Source: JAGREO01 sp020446285
GTDB taxonomy: Bacteria > Pseudomonadota > Alphaproteobacteria > Geminicoccales > Geminicoccaceae
NCBI GenBank assembly: GCA_041398005.1
Contig: JAWKVP010000003.1
Coordinates: forward strand, 124,001 to 188,000
DNA: 64,000 bases
Direction: 5' to 3'
Numbering within the stretch: the stretch's first letter is position 1; each line of letters opens with the position of its first letter. Below the pieces are notes generated by a model, which was given only the letters and a program-made list of their open reading frames with translations, was not told where the DNA came from and made no database searches. Made by a program: the position numbers and the translations under genes. Shown in pieces: positions 63,281 through 64,000 of the stretch.

Positions 63281-64000
<720 letters not shown>

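Overview
The window reads as chromosome of a high-GC (roughly mid-60s % by eye) Gram-negative alphaproteobacterium. The evidence is gene order: UQCC chaperone-yceD-plsX-fabH beside bamE and hppA; argS-SPOR-nagZ-M50 protease-scpA-scpB-tatABC; and dgt divergent from erpA-xthA. I cannot name the genus. No rRNA, tRNA, CRISPR array, insertion sequence or prophage was found. About 57 protein genes are supported; two are cut by the window edges (a membrane sensor at the left, secA at the right).

Region by region. 1-7 kb: envelope and lipid housekeeping, with a K+-independent proton-pumping pyrophosphatase. 7.3-11.6 kb: a PLP dehydratase, dsbB with a YqaA/DedA-type membrane protein, a stomatin-like SPFH/NfeD pair, and a small secreted protein built from a duplicated four-cysteine module. 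11.6-19.2 kb: a lone molybdopterin large subunit divergent from an NAD-linked molybdenum formate dehydrogenase (fused NuoE/NuoF-type subunit plus catalytic subunit), then a sulfotransferase-like protein. 19.3-23.8 kb: an orphan lipoprotein secretin (GspD type) divergent from a large secreted protein with a CBM-like N-terminus. 23.9-28.4 kb: a cytoplasmic sulfatase in one operon with a tripartite tricarboxylate (TctABC) transporter. 28.6-30.9 kb: a small membrane protein, an MFS transporter and gloA.

31-41.5 kb: one long minus-strand housekeeping block (dgt, argS, SPOR protein, nagZ, M50 protease, scpA, scpB, tatA, tatB, tatC), with erpA and xthA leaving divergently. 41.6-45.5 kb: a stand-alone sulfoacetaldehyde acetyltransferase (xsc), a low-GC zinc-ribbon gene that looks acquired, and hemN behind a perfect FNR/FixK-type site. 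45.5-53.2 kb: a tightly coupled operon of a flavin monooxygenase, a CMD-like protein, an AhpD-like peroxidase, an opine-dehydrogenase-family enzyme and a complete PotDBCA-type importer. This is the best candidate for an undescribed catabolic system. 53.3-62.9 kb: a minus-strand phosphorus-acquisition cluster (Na/Pi cotransporter with PhoU-like tail, PhnD-PhnC-PhnE-PhnE importer, and an FbpABC/2-aminoethylphosphonate-type importer), with Pho-box-like repeats before both binding-protein genes. secA begins at 63.3 kb.

Several modules lack their usual partners: XDH-type large subunit without FeS/FAD subunits, GspD without other gsp genes, Xsc without pta, FDH without fdhD/fdsD. No recognisable DNA-binding transcription factor is encoded in the 64 kb, so the operators and promoters noted here must answer to regulators elsewhere.
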